From positions 272,991 to 336,990 of the forward strand of contig CAILAC010000012.1 of assembly GCA_903832055.1 (NCBI GenBank): DNA of 64,000 nucleotides, given 5' to 3'. This document shows, in pieces, positions 34,477 to 42,730 of this stretch. The notes beneath the pieces were generated by a model. That model was not told where the DNA came from and searched no databases. It saw only the letters and a list, made by a program, of their open reading frames with translations. Every line of letters starts with the position of its first letter. Within the stretch, counting starts at the first letter, position 1. Source of the stretch: an uncultured Acidobacteriota bacterium (GTDB taxonomy: Bacteria; Acidobacteriota; Terriglobia; Terriglobales; Acidobacteriaceae). Both the position numbers and the translations under genes were made by a program.

Positions 34477-35601
34477 TCAGTGGGTGTTGTACTGGAAGCG
34501 GAATCTCAGTTGCAGATAGGGGCCGTGGAATTCGCGCGGCAGCGGCGGGTAGTCTGCGCCCTCAATGGCGCCCCAGGCGGCGCGGTCGAGCGCCACATCG
34601 CCGGAGCGCCCGGTGAGCATCATGGCGTGCGCCTGCAGGCGGCCATTGGGCAGGATCGTAAAAACAATCTCGACCTCGCCGCGCTTGAGGATGGGGGGAT
34701 TGACCTCTTCAGGAATGAGGGGGTCCCAGGTGCGATAGGTTTCGCGGATCACCTTTTGCATGTAGGGGCCAAAGTCGACGCCCTGGGTATCGGAGAGGAT
34801 TTCAGCTCCGCCATCGGCGCTGGGATGCTGGTTGAGTGATCCTCCGGTTGCTCCGGAAGTGCCCTGGCCATGATTGTGCGCGGAGTCGCGCAGGGCCTGA
34901 CGCAGCTGATCGGCAGGATTCTGTGAACCGAGCGAAAAGTTTGGCCGGGCGGGTACGGGCGCAGGACGCGGCGTATCAAGAGCCAGCTGGGGAGTGGGCT
35001 GCGGGGTGGCTACGGACGGCGGCACCGGGGTGACCTTTTCCTCAGGAAGCTGCGCTGCGGGCGGCGGCGTCTCCTGGACGGGAGCAGGGGTCGGGGCCGC
35101 AGGTTTGGGCATCGCCTTGAGCTCCTCGAGGGTCTTCTTGTCCACGACGGTCTGGTTGGGCTTGAGGGCCGGCACCTTTGGCTTTTGCAACTGCTTGAGA
35201 GCGCTGGGCAGTTCGTCGAGGTAGGTCAGGTCCTTGCGCTTGCGGATGGCGTCAAACGGGTCAATCACGACCGGGGTGTGAAAGACGTAGCGGGGAATCC
35301 AGGTGAGCGCAGAGAAGAAGAGAATATGCGCGATGATTGAGATCCAGATGCCCTCGCGAATGCGCTGCCAGCGTCGCTCGTCCTCATACTGCGAGATTTT
35401 TTCGAGCAGCTCGTGGGCGTCGTAGTCGACGTAGCGCGAGGTGGAGTAACCACCGAAGGCTCGCCCTTCCCTTTCCTGCGCTTCCGGTCCGCCGTTCAAA
35501 TCAGGCGCGGCCTCGGCGACGGCAGTCGAGGTCGACTCGGAATGCGTCCGGGCAGTGGGCTCAGGGAGCTTCGGGTTGGAGGGCGTTTCGCTGGCTGGCA
35601 T
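34477..35601 (-). CDS. TonB family energy transducer
   Basis: A 374-residue inner-membrane protein. An N-terminal cytosolic segment (about 85 residues, low complexity) precedes one transmembrane helix (IWISIIAHILFFSALTWI). A long Pro/Ala/Thr-rich region that can span the periplasm follows (PAPTPAPVQETPPPAA). The C-terminal domain has YMQKVIRETYRTW and GEVEIVFTILPNGRLQ, as in TonB/TolA proteins. It would transmit proton-motive force to outer-membrane receptors. No ExbB/ExbD genes are adjacent. The ATG at 35601 is the only good start before the conserved part. Confidence 0.85.
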   Translation of the reverse strand: MPASETPSNPKLPEPTARTHSESTSTAVAEAAPDLNGGPEAQEREGRAFGGYSTSRYVDYDAHELLEKISQYEDERRWQRIREGIWISIIAHILFFSALTWIPRYVFHTPVVIDPFDAIRKRKDLTYLDELPSALKQLQKPKVPALKPNQTVVDKKTLEELKAMPKPAAPTPAPVQETPPPAAQLPEEKVTPVPPSVATPQPTPQLALDTPRPAPVPARPNFSLGSQNPADQLRQALRDSAHNHGQGTSGATGGSLNQHPSADGGAEILSDTQGVDFGPYMQKVIRETYRTWDPLIPEEVNPPILKRGEVEIVFTILPNGRLQAHAMMLTGRSGDVALDRAAWGAIEGADYPPLPREFHGPYLQLRFRFQYNTH

Positions 35602-35830
35602 CAGACATTCAATCGCCGATGTGGGGGCACCGGGCGTAGGTGCTGCGGGTCTCTCGCTATTCTCTCATTGTCTTGAATCGAGGGCCAAACGCGCCGTGCA
35701 TTCATCTCTGTGGCTGACAGCTTAGAATGGCGTTATCCCCAGAGCGAAAGCGGCTTGTCATCGCAGGCGGCGACCACTCGTTCAAGGTTATGGACGTTCT
35801 TCGATAGCTGACGTTAACAAAGGCCAATTT

Positions 35831-36475
35831 TTGAAATCTTTTTTCACCAATTTGATGGCTCGCTGGAAGTTCCTGGTATTGCCGGCGCTGGCCAAGTTTG
35901 GCTTCTGGGGCGTTGGCATCATTGCACTTGTAGACGCATCAAGCCTGCCGGTGCCCATGGACCTGATCCTTGCCGGATATATCTGGGCTGACAAGGCGCA
36001 TTTTTGGGTCTACTGCCTGATGGCCTCGGCGGGATCGGCAATTGGCGGCCTGGTGCCCTATGGGCTGGGGCGGGCAGGCGGAGAGCTCTTCCTGCTCAAG
36101 CGGGTGAATCGCGAGCGCTTTGAAAAGATGCGCGACCGCTTTGAGCGGCAGGAGTTTTTGGCGGTGCTGGTGCCCAGCATGTTGCCGCCCCCCACGCCGT
36201 GGAAGGCATTTGTGTTTGCGGCAGGCGTCTTTGAGATGCGGGTTGCGCCCTTTTTGCTGGCGGTATTTGTGGGCCGGGTGGTGCGCTGGCTGGTGCTTTC
36301 GCTGCTGGTGGTAAAGCTGGGGCCGGAGGCGGTTTCAGTGGTTGGCGGGCTGATTCACACCCACCTCAATCTGCTGCTGGAAGCGCTGGTGCTGGTCTTC
36401 CTGGCCATCAGCGTGTGGGCCTTGCGCAAGCGGCGCAACGGCAGGAAGGCGAAGCAGCTGGAGCAACAGCCCTGA
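35831..36475 (+). CDS. VTT-domain (DedA/SNARE-associated-like) membrane protein
   Basis: A 214-residue polytopic membrane protein of the VTT/DedA superfamily. Members work in lipid or undecaprenyl-phosphate transport and membrane homeostasis. Typical features are the re-entrant loop region (ALVDASSLPVPMDLILAGY), GLVPYGLGRAGG, and the amphipathic stretch PSMLPPPTPWKAFVFAAGVF. A basic tail (RKRRNGRKAKQ) ends it. The start is TTG 35831, with AAAGG upstream. ATG 35855 is an alternative that would lose eight residues. A 229-bp spacer separates it from the divergent TonB gene. Confidence 0.85.
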   Translation: MKSFFTNLMARWKFLVLPALAKFGFWGVGIIALVDASSLPVPMDLILAGYIWADKAHFWVYCLMASAGSAIGGLVPYGLGRAGGELFLLKRVNRERFEKMRDRFERQEFLAVLVPSMLPPPTPWKAFVFAAGVFEMRVAPFLLAVFVGRVVRWLVLSLLVVKLGPEAVSVVGGLIHTHLNLLLEALVLVFLAISVWALRKRRNGRKAKQLEQQP

Positions 36476-36493
36476 ACCGATCTGGTCGCCTGG

Positions 36494-36532
36494 GGTCAGG
36501 TGAGCAGGTCAGGTGAGCAGGTCAGATGAGCA
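36494..36532. repeat. 13-bp tandem repeat over the moeA stop codon
   Basis: Three copies of GGTCAGGTGAGCA (36494-36506, 36507-36519, 36520-36532), the last with one G-to-A change. The moeA stop codon (36522-36524 on the minus strand) lies in the third copy, so expansion or loss would alter the 3' end of the transcript and could leave the protein nearly unchanged. Confidence 0.8.
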
Positions 36533-37760
36533 GGATGGTCACGATGCCGCCCGCTTCCATAGTGGCGCAGGCCGCCGGGACCATGACAAAGCAGTTGGAG
36601 CGAGCAAAGGCGGCAATATCGCCAGAGCCCTGCCAGGGCACGAGGCGCACCTGAGGGAAAAGCGCAAAGTCACACCAGGCAGGCAGAAAGCGCGTGAGCC
36701 CCGGTTTGCCGTGCCAGTTCCCTTCAAGCTGTGCCTGAGCAAAGCGCGGTTGGGGGCTGGTGTCATCGGCCAGCGCAGCCAGCAGCGGCAAAGCGAAGAG
36801 CTGAAAAGTGACGGCACTGGAAATGGGATTGCCGGGCAGGGCAAAGAATGGAAGGGCGCCCTGAGCGCGTGGAATCTGGCCGAAGACGACCGGCTTTCCC
36901 GGCTGCATGGCGACGCCATCAAAGAAGAAATTGGCTCCAGCGCGGGCCAGCGCCTCCTCCACCAGGTCGAAGCGCCCGGCGGAGACGCCACCGGAAATCA
37001 GGAGCAGATCTGCGGGCAAAGCTCCGGCAATGGCCTCATCCAGAGCGTCGTTATTGTCAGGCACTGCCGGCAGGATCACGGGCACCGCTCCCGCCGCCGC
37101 AACCATGGCGGCGAGCATCGGTGCGTTGGAGTTGCGAATCTGGCTCGGCCCTGGGTCCTGATCAACTGCAACCAGTTCATCACCCGTAGAAAGAATTGCC
37201 ACCCGGGGGCGGGCGATGACATTCAAATGCGCAGCGCCGCATTGCGCCGCCAGAGCAATCTGGGCTGCGCCGAGGCGCACTCCGGGGGGCAGCAGCAGGT
37301 CGCCTGCCCTGGCTTCTGCACCCTGAGGGACGATGTTCTCGCCTTCTTCGATGGAACGGGGTGGGGCCAGGCGGACGAAGCTTGAGGCAATCTCGGCGTG
37401 CTCGACCATGAAGACAGCGTCGGCGCCGGCGGGGACGGGTGCCCCGGTCATGATCTCCCAGACTTCGCCGCTGCCCAGACTTGCCGAGATGGTTTCACCG
37501 GCGCGCACACGGCCTGCCAGGAAGAGGAGCTGATGTGTATTTGCCTCGGCGGCACGGCAGGCAAAGCCATCACGAGTGGAACGCGGAAATGGCGGCTGGT
37601 CGCGGTCGGCGCGCAACCCGTCTGCCAGCACACGGCCAGCAACGCCGCTGAGAGGCAGGCTCTCAACGAGAGAAAGCGGTGCGTCATTTTCGGCCCGGGC
37701 GAGGATGTGCCTGTGGACTTGTTCAGCCGCTTCAGCGTAACTAAGCAAATGATTTGCCAT
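36522..37760 (-). CDS. moeA: Molybdopterin molybdenumtransferase
   Basis: A 412-residue MoeA, which inserts molybdate into adenylated molybdopterin. Family motifs are PPFPRSTRDGFACR, IMTGAPVPAGADAVFMVEH, VAILSTGDELV, IRNSNAPMLAAM and LISGGVSAGRFD, and PVVFGQIPRAQGALPFFALPG precedes the C-terminal beta-barrel domain. ATG 37760 (MANHLLSYAEAA) starts at the family's usual N-terminus. The frame extends 33 bp further. The gene stands alone, but the E1-like moeB-like gene at 0.8-2 kb may feed the same cofactor pathway. Confidence 0.95.
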   Translation of the reverse strand: MANHLLSYAEAAEQVHRHILARAENDAPLSLVESLPLSGVAGRVLADGLRADRDQPPFPRSTRDGFACRAAEANTHQLLFLAGRVRAGETISASLGSGEVWEIMTGAPVPAGADAVFMVEHAEIASSFVRLAPPRSIEEGENIVPQGAEARAGDLLLPPGVRLGAAQIALAAQCGAAHLNVIARPRVAILSTGDELVAVDQDPGPSQIRNSNAPMLAAMVAAAGAVPVILPAVPDNNDALDEAIAGALPADLLLISGGVSAGRFDLVEEALARAGANFFFDGVAMQPGKPVVFGQIPRAQGALPFFALPGNPISSAVTFQLFALPLLAALADDTSPQPRFAQAQLEGNWHGKPGLTRFLPAWCDFALFPQVRLVPWQGSGDIAAFARSNCFVMVPAACATMEAGGIVTILLI

Positions 37761-37799
37761 CACTGGGGATTGTAGCGGGACACTGCCCGGCAAAGGAAA

Positions 37800-37833
37800 G
37801 AGCCCCCGCGCTCAGAAGCGAAAACGGGGGCTC
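37800..37833 (-). terminator. Rho-independent terminator of the TPR-protein gene
   Basis: On the minus strand GAGCCCCCG pairs perfectly with CGGGGGCTC (arms 37825-37833 and 37800-37808, 16-nt loop). It is followed directly by TTTCCTTT, 22 bp beyond the TPR gene stop. The strong stem and T-rich tail fit an intrinsic terminator. Its position also insulates moeA, which starts 40 bp further on. Confidence 0.8.
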
Positions 37834-37854
37834 GGATGTGATTGAAGGTTGAGC

Positions 37855-38976
37855 TTACTTCTTGTTTTTGATCTTGGACTCGACCTTGGTCTGGGTAGCC
37901 GCGATCAGAGCCTTGACGTCGGCGACGAACTGCCCGGTCGGCGCAAGTTCAAGATACTTGTTATACGCGTCGAGCATGCCCGGAGGCGTGATGTATGCGC
38001 CGGTCTTGGGATCGACTGTGATTTTGCCGGCCAGTGCCTGACCCTTGAGGTAATACTGAATTGCATTCTTGGGGTCGGCAGCAATCGCCTTGTCCGCAGA
38101 CACAGCCTGCGCATCGGAGTTGCCCACCTGGGAGAAGACGACTGTCTCGTTCCCGAGGTAGAAGGCTGCCTTCGCGGGGTTGGTCTTGGCTGCCAGATCG
38201 TACTCTGCCTGCGCGTCGTCGGGCTTGTTGGTGCGGGCGAGAACTTCGCCAAGAGCCGAGTGGGCGCCGGCGATGAGCTCTGGATTCGGCTTCTTGGAAG
38301 TAGCGGAAACGTCCAGCGTCTTTTTGAGGGAGTTGGTGGCGTCGTCCCACTTCTTCAGGCCGAGTTGCGCCATGCCGAGCTCGTACCAGAGGGTCTCACC
38401 CTGGGGCGGGAGGGGCACGACGGAAGTGTCCTTGAGCATGAGGGTTTCGGCTTCTTCGTATTTCTTGTCGCGGTTGGCGGCCCGGGCTGCGGCCAGGTCG
38501 GCATTGAGAGTCTTGATCACCTGGTTGGTCTTGCTGACCTCGGCGTTCTTCTTCTTGAACTCTTCAACCTGTTTGCGCATCTCAGGAGTCATCTTGTCGA
38601 GATATTCCTTGCGAGACATATCGACATCCTGGAGTGTGTCTTCGCTGGCGACGATCTTGACCGTCTCGATCTGATCAACGAACTGACCTGCTGGTGTATC
38701 CGGCATGCGAAAGACGAGGGTGTAAGTGCCGGGGGCAATGGCGTCGCCGGCGTAGTCGCCGGTAGGGCCCACCTGGAAGGTGTACTTCATGGTGTGGCCC
38801 ATGTCGCCCGACAAGCTGACCGAGCCGGTTGTCTTGGACATGCCGGCAGGGTCGGTGACGTGGCCGTGGATCTTGCCGGGGATTCCCTGAGCACCGGCCG
38901 AAAGCGCACACAGAGCCAGCACAGAGATGGAAAACAGCATGGCGGCGGCGCGAGAGATGGTGGTTCTAAGCTTCAT
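37855..38976 (-). CDS. Exported tetratricopeptide-repeat protein
   Basis: A 373-residue protein. The signal peptide is MKLRTTISRAAAMLFSISVL with likely cleavage after SAGA. The next 100 residues form a carboxypeptidase-regulatory-like or transthyretin-type strand domain (KIHGHVTDPAGMSKTTGSV, GTYTLVFRMPDTPAG). A charged coiled coil (KQVEEFKKKNAEVSK) then leads into at least four TPR-like helical repeats with ALG/AEY spacing (GAHSALGEVLARTNKPDDA). It probably acts as a periplasmic scaffold. Start ATG 38976 has AAGGAG at the right distance. It is followed by a good terminator and lies downstream of queC. Confidence 0.85.
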   Translation of the reverse strand: MKLRTTISRAAAMLFSISVLALCALSAGAQGIPGKIHGHVTDPAGMSKTTGSVSLSGDMGHTMKYTFQVGPTGDYAGDAIAPGTYTLVFRMPDTPAGQFVDQIETVKIVASEDTLQDVDMSRKEYLDKMTPEMRKQVEEFKKKNAEVSKTNQVIKTLNADLAAARAANRDKKYEEAETLMLKDTSVVPLPPQGETLWYELGMAQLGLKKWDDATNSLKKTLDVSATSKKPNPELIAGAHSALGEVLARTNKPDDAQAEYDLAAKTNPAKAAFYLGNETVVFSQVGNSDAQAVSADKAIAADPKNAIQYYLKGQALAGKITVDPKTGAYITPPGMLDAYNKYLELAPTGQFVADVKALIAATQTKVESKIKNKK

Positions 38977-39171
38977 TGTCTTCTCCTTGAAATCGAATAA
39001 CGGGAAATCTTGAAACTGCAAACTGTGAAACGGTAAACCAAAGGTCGGCAACTGACGGGACTCTCCATACTGCATTGAACACCGGTGCTACCACAATAGT
39101 TTTGTTTACGGGCGAAACCGTGAGGCCATCATCGATCGCGGAGTTCATCGCTCTTAGCCTCATTTGCCCCA

Positions 39172-39906
39172 TCAACTCTCGCCGGGCTGCGCACGCGCAG
39201 CGTAAGGAATGGGATCAGACACTCCAGCCAAAGCAAAAGCCCTTAGTCGCAATACGCAGCTTTCGCAGGAACCACATGCTCGCTGCCCTTCCTTGTAGCA
39301 GGACCACGTTAAATCCAAAGGTGCACCGTATTCAAGGCCAAGGCGCACAATCTCCGCCTTACTCTTGGCGATGAGCGGGGTGACGATCTCGATCTTGCCG
39401 TCGCGGGTGCCGGTTCGCACGACCTGCTGGAATGCGTCGTAATACGCCGGGCGGCAATCAGGGTAGCCGGAGCTATCCTGCTCGACCGCACCGATGTAGA
39501 CGCGGGTCGCGCCAAGCACCTCTGCCCAGCTGACCGCAGCCGACAGGAAGTGCGCGTTGCGGAAGGGCACGTACGTGACAGGTATGACCGCGCTGTCGCT
39601 TGCGGACTGCGATTCATGGCCAAAATCAGGAGCTGCATCGGGTACGGCGATGGAGTTGTCGGTGAGGGCTGAGCCGCCGATTCGCCGGAAAACATCGGTC
39701 TGCAGGTGAAGAAAATCAGCAATCCCAAGTCGTGCAGCCACTGCGCGGGCCGACGCAAGTTCGCGAGCCTCGGTGCGCTGCCCATAGCTGAAGTGCAAAG
39801 CAAAGGCTTCGGTCTCGGCGGCCGCCAGCGCGGCGGTCACGCAGCTATCCATGCCGCCGGAAAGGCAGATGACAGAGCGTTCTCTGGTTGATTGCTGAAA
39901 CCCCAC
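39172..39906 (-). CDS. queC: 7-cyano-7-deazaguanine synthase
   Basis: A 244-residue QueC, an ATP-dependent enzyme that makes preQ0, the precursor of queuosine in tRNA. The PP-loop is LSGGMDS (15-21). ALHFSYGQRTEARELASA and VTYVPFRNAHFLSAAVSWAE are family motifs. The C-terminal zinc site (CYKEGQRACGSCESCVLR) is complete with four cysteines. Other queuosine genes are absent from the window except gluQ at the far end, which modifies queuosine in tRNA-Asp. It is divergent from the GNAT gene. Confidence 0.96.
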   Translation of the reverse strand: MGFQQSTRERSVICLSGGMDSCVTAALAAAETEAFALHFSYGQRTEARELASARAVAARLGIADFLHLQTDVFRRIGGSALTDNSIAVPDAAPDFGHESQSASDSAVIPVTYVPFRNAHFLSAAVSWAEVLGATRVYIGAVEQDSSGYPDCRPAYYDAFQQVVRTGTRDGKIEIVTPLIAKSKAEIVRLGLEYGAPLDLTWSCYKEGQRACGSCESCVLRLRAFALAGVSDPIPYAARAQPGES

Positions 39907-40017
39907 GTAACTATCCTACCGCCCGTAGATGGGGCAACAAGTGATTGCCGACACATCGGTTTGCAGAGAGCGGACCAGCCTTGCCACGCCAGCAACAAGC
40001 ACGCCTAGAATAAGAGG

Positions 40018-40545
40018 ATGCCTACCCTGATTCGCAAAGCCGTTGCCGCCGATGTGCCGGTCATTCTTGACTTCATCCGGGGGCTCGCGATTTACGAGCG
40101 CGAACCGGATGCCGTGACCGCGACTGAGGCAGACCTGTTGCGCGATGGCTTCGGCCCCGAGCCCTATTTTCACTGCCTGATTGCAGAGCATGATGGACCG
40201 GAAGGAAGACGACCGGCCGGATTTGCCTTTTACTTCTTCAATTACTCAACATGGACCGGGCGGCCAGGGCTTTATCTTGAAGACCTTTTCGTGAATACCG
40301 AGTTTCGCGGCCTGGGCATCGGCAAGGCACTGCTGGCGCAGGTAGCGGCAATCGCAGTGGAAAAAGGCTGCCCTCGACTGCAATGGGAAGTGCTGGACTG
40401 GAATACGCCGGCGGTGGATTTTTATGCCGCGCTGGGGGCGGACTTTCTGGACGAGTGGCGCAATGTACGCATGACCGGCGAGGCGATTCAAAAGCTGGCG
40501 GCGCTGGCGCCCGGGCTTACTGAGAATGCCGAGGCCCGGTCTTGA
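40018..40545 (+). CDS. GNAT family N-acetyltransferase
   Basis: A 175-residue acetyltransferase of the spermidine/diamine acetyltransferase-like GNAT group. Motif A, which binds acetyl-CoA, is LEDLFVNTEFRGLGIGKALL, including the R/Q-x-x-G-x-G/A loop. Motif B is LQWEVLDWNTPAVDFYAALGA. The N-terminal segment (IRKAVAADVPVILDFIRGLA) is typical. The substrate (polyamine, amino-acid derivative or antibiotic) cannot be predicted. Its stop overlaps the trmFO start. Confidence 0.9.
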   Translation: MPTLIRKAVAADVPVILDFIRGLAIYEREPDAVTATEADLLRDGFGPEPYFHCLIAEHDGPEGRRPAGFAFYFFNYSTWTGRPGLYLEDLFVNTEFRGLGIGKALLAQVAAIAVEKGCPRLQWEVLDWNTPAVDFYAALGADFLDEWRNVRMTGEAIQKLAALAPGLTENAEARS

Positions 40546-41936
40546 TGCCGCGCAGGATTCGCGTCATCGGCGGCGGCCTCGCCGGGCCAGAAGCGGCGCT
40601 GACCGCAGCCAGACTGGGCTGTGAAGTCGACCTCTACGAGATGCGGCGCGACAATCCCGATGACCCAGCCAGGCCGGTGCTGACCCCGGCCCACCAGACG
40701 ACCGAATTTGGCGAGCTGGTCTGTTCGAATTCTCTGAAGAGCGAGTCGCCCAATACGGCTCCCTGGCTGCTCAAGCAGGAGATGCGGCGGGCCGGATCGC
40801 GGCTGATTGCGCTGGCGGATGAAACGGCCGTCCCGGCCGGGCACGCGCTGGCGGTCGACCGCGTCGAGTTTTCGCGCCGGATCGCCGAGGCCATTGCCGC
40901 CGAGCCGCTGATTACCGTGCACCGCGAAGAGGTCACTTCGCTCGCAACGGATGGCGACGCGCTGACGATTGTGGCTTCGGGTCCGCTGACCTCAGACGCA
41001 CTGAGCCAGCAGATTGCTCGGCTTACCGGGGCGGAGCACCTGGCCTTTTACGACTCGATTTCGCCCATTGTCGATGCGGATTCGATCAACATGGACCGCG
41101 TCTACTTTGCCGCGCGCTGGGACAAGGGCACGGCGGATTACATCAATTGCCCAATGAACCGCGAGGAGTATGCCGTATTTCTCGACGCTCTGACAACCGC
41201 CGAAGCCACAGAAGCAAAAGAGTGGGAGAAGGCCGAGTATTTTGAGGGCTGCCTGCCGATTGAGATTCTCGCCAAACGCGGTCCGGATACGCTGCGCTTT
41301 GGCCCCATGAAGCCGGTGGGCCTGCGCGACCCGCGTACCGGGCAGACGCCGTGGGCTGTCGTGCAGCTGCGCAAGGAAAATTTGCGGGCAGATAGCTACA
41401 ACCTGGTCGGCTTTCAGAATCATCTGAAATTCGGTGAACAGGCCAAGGTGCTGCGGCTGATTCCGGGGCTTGAAAATGCAAAGTTCCTCCGCTTCGGGCA
41501 GATTCACCGCAACACGTACATCTGCTCTCCGAGGGTGCTCGATGACCGCTTGCGGATGAAGGAGCACCCGAACCTGTTCTTTGCCGGGCAGATTTCCGGC
41601 GTCGAGGGCTATACGGAATCCATCGCTTCAGGGCTGCTGGCCGGGCTCTACGCGGCGGCTGTGGCGCACGGCGAAGAGCCAGAGGCTGCGCCGCGCCAGT
41701 CTGCGCTTGGTTCGCTGGTGAACTACATCACGCAGGCCGATCCGAAGCACTTCCAGCCGGCCAACATCACGTTTGATCTGCTGGTGCCGCTGGAGGAGGC
41801 GATGCGCAAGAAGGTTCGGGACAAAAAGGAGCGCCACCGCATTGTCTGCGAGCGAGCGCTGGAGGCCTTTGACGCGTGGTGGGCGAGCCGGGGGTTGGCT
41901 GGTTCTGATAAATTCGCAGCTGAAATCAAAGAGTGA
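40542..41936 (+). CDS. trmFO: Methylenetetrahydrofolate--tRNA-(uracil-5-)-methyltransferase
   Basis: A 464-residue folate- and FAD-dependent enzyme that makes m5U54 in the T-loop of tRNA. The FAD-binding N-terminus is RVIGGGLAGPEAALTAARLG. TEFGELVCSNSLKSESPNTA and FYDSISPIVDADSINMDRVY are family hallmarks. FAGQISGVEGYTESIASGLL closes the FAD site. The length matches the family (about 435-470). It overlaps the GNAT gene (ATGA) and the SGNH hydrolase gene (GTGA), forming a tight three-gene unit. Confidence 0.97.
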   Translation: MMPRRIRVIGGGLAGPEAALTAARLGCEVDLYEMRRDNPDDPARPVLTPAHQTTEFGELVCSNSLKSESPNTAPWLLKQEMRRAGSRLIALADETAVPAGHALAVDRVEFSRRIAEAIAAEPLITVHREEVTSLATDGDALTIVASGPLTSDALSQQIARLTGAEHLAFYDSISPIVDADSINMDRVYFAARWDKGTADYINCPMNREEYAVFLDALTTAEATEAKEWEKAEYFEGCLPIEILAKRGPDTLRFGPMKPVGLRDPRTGQTPWAVVQLRKENLRADSYNLVGFQNHLKFGEQAKVLRLIPGLENAKFLRFGQIHRNTYICSPRVLDDRLRMKEHPNLFFAGQISGVEGYTESIASGLLAGLYAAAVAHGEEPEAAPRQSALGSLVNYITQADPKHFQPANITFDLLVPLEEAMRKKVRDKKERHRIVCERALEAFDAWWASRGLAGSDKFAAEIKE

Positions 41937-42727
41937 AGAGGTCCGCCATCTCCATGCCAATGAAGCAGAGTCCATCGTCCAAATTGTCTCTTCCGGTTTT
42001 CACCAACATTGCTGTTGCAGTCGCGATCTTTGGCCTGGGCGTGGTCGCGGCGTCAGCCCAGACGGCCGCGCCCGATCCGCTGCGCACGGACTGGCCGAAC
42101 CTCAAGCGCTTCCAGGCGGAGAACGCTGCCCTGCCCGCGCCGGCAGCCGGTGAGAAACGCGTGGTCTTCATGGGCGACTCGATCACCCAGAACTGGCTGC
42201 GCAACGGCCAGCCGGATTCCGTGCCCGACCCTGGATTCTTTCCCGGCAAGCCTTACGTCAACCGCGGCATCAGCGGCCAGACGACGCCGCAGATGCTGCT
42301 GCGCTTTCGCCAGGATGTGCTGGCGCTGAAGCCGGCTGCCGTGGTGATTTTTGCCGGGACCAACGACGTGGCCGGCAACACGGGCGACATGACGCCGGAG
42401 CAGTCAGAAGACAACATCGCCTCGATGGCCGACCTGGCTCATGCCAACGGGGTGCGCGTGGTGCTGTGCTCGATTCTGCCCGCTTTTGATTTTCCCTGGA
42501 AGCGCGGTCGCGAACCTGCGCCTAAAGTTCTGGCCCTGAACAAGTGGATCAAGGACTACGCGGCAGCAAATGGATATGTCTACGTGGATTTCCATACAGC
42601 GATGACCGATGAGCGCGGCGGGCTGCCGGTAAAACTGAGCGCCGACGGCGTGCATCCCAACAAGCTGGGCTACGACATCATGAATCCACTGGTCGAGGCG
42701 GGCATCGTAAAAGCGCTGACGAAGTAG
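41933..42727 (+). CDS. Exported SGNH/GDSL-type hydrolase
   Basis: A protein of about 264 residues with a signal peptide (hydrophobic NIAVAVAIFGLGVVAASA). The SGNH blocks are present: block I FMGDSITQNW with the nucleophile serine, block II G in RGISGQ, block III N in FAGTNDV, and the catalytic D and H in SADGVHPNKLGY. Such enzymes de-esterify lipids, acetylated glycans or platelet-activating factor-like substrates. The GTG 41933 start overlaps the trmFO stop. ATG 41954 and ATG 41960 also fit a signal peptide. Confidence 0.9.
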   Translation: MKRSAISMPMKQSPSSKLSLPVFTNIAVAVAIFGLGVVAASAQTAAPDPLRTDWPNLKRFQAENAALPAPAAGEKRVVFMGDSITQNWLRNGQPDSVPDPGFFPGKPYVNRGISGQTTPQMLLRFRQDVLALKPAAVVIFAGTNDVAGNTGDMTPEQSEDNIASMADLAHANGVRVVLCSILPAFDFPWKRGREPAPKVLALNKWIKDYAAANGYVYVDFHTAMTDERGGLPVKLSADGVHPNKLGYDIMNPLVEAGIVKALTK

Positions 42728-42730
42728 CCG

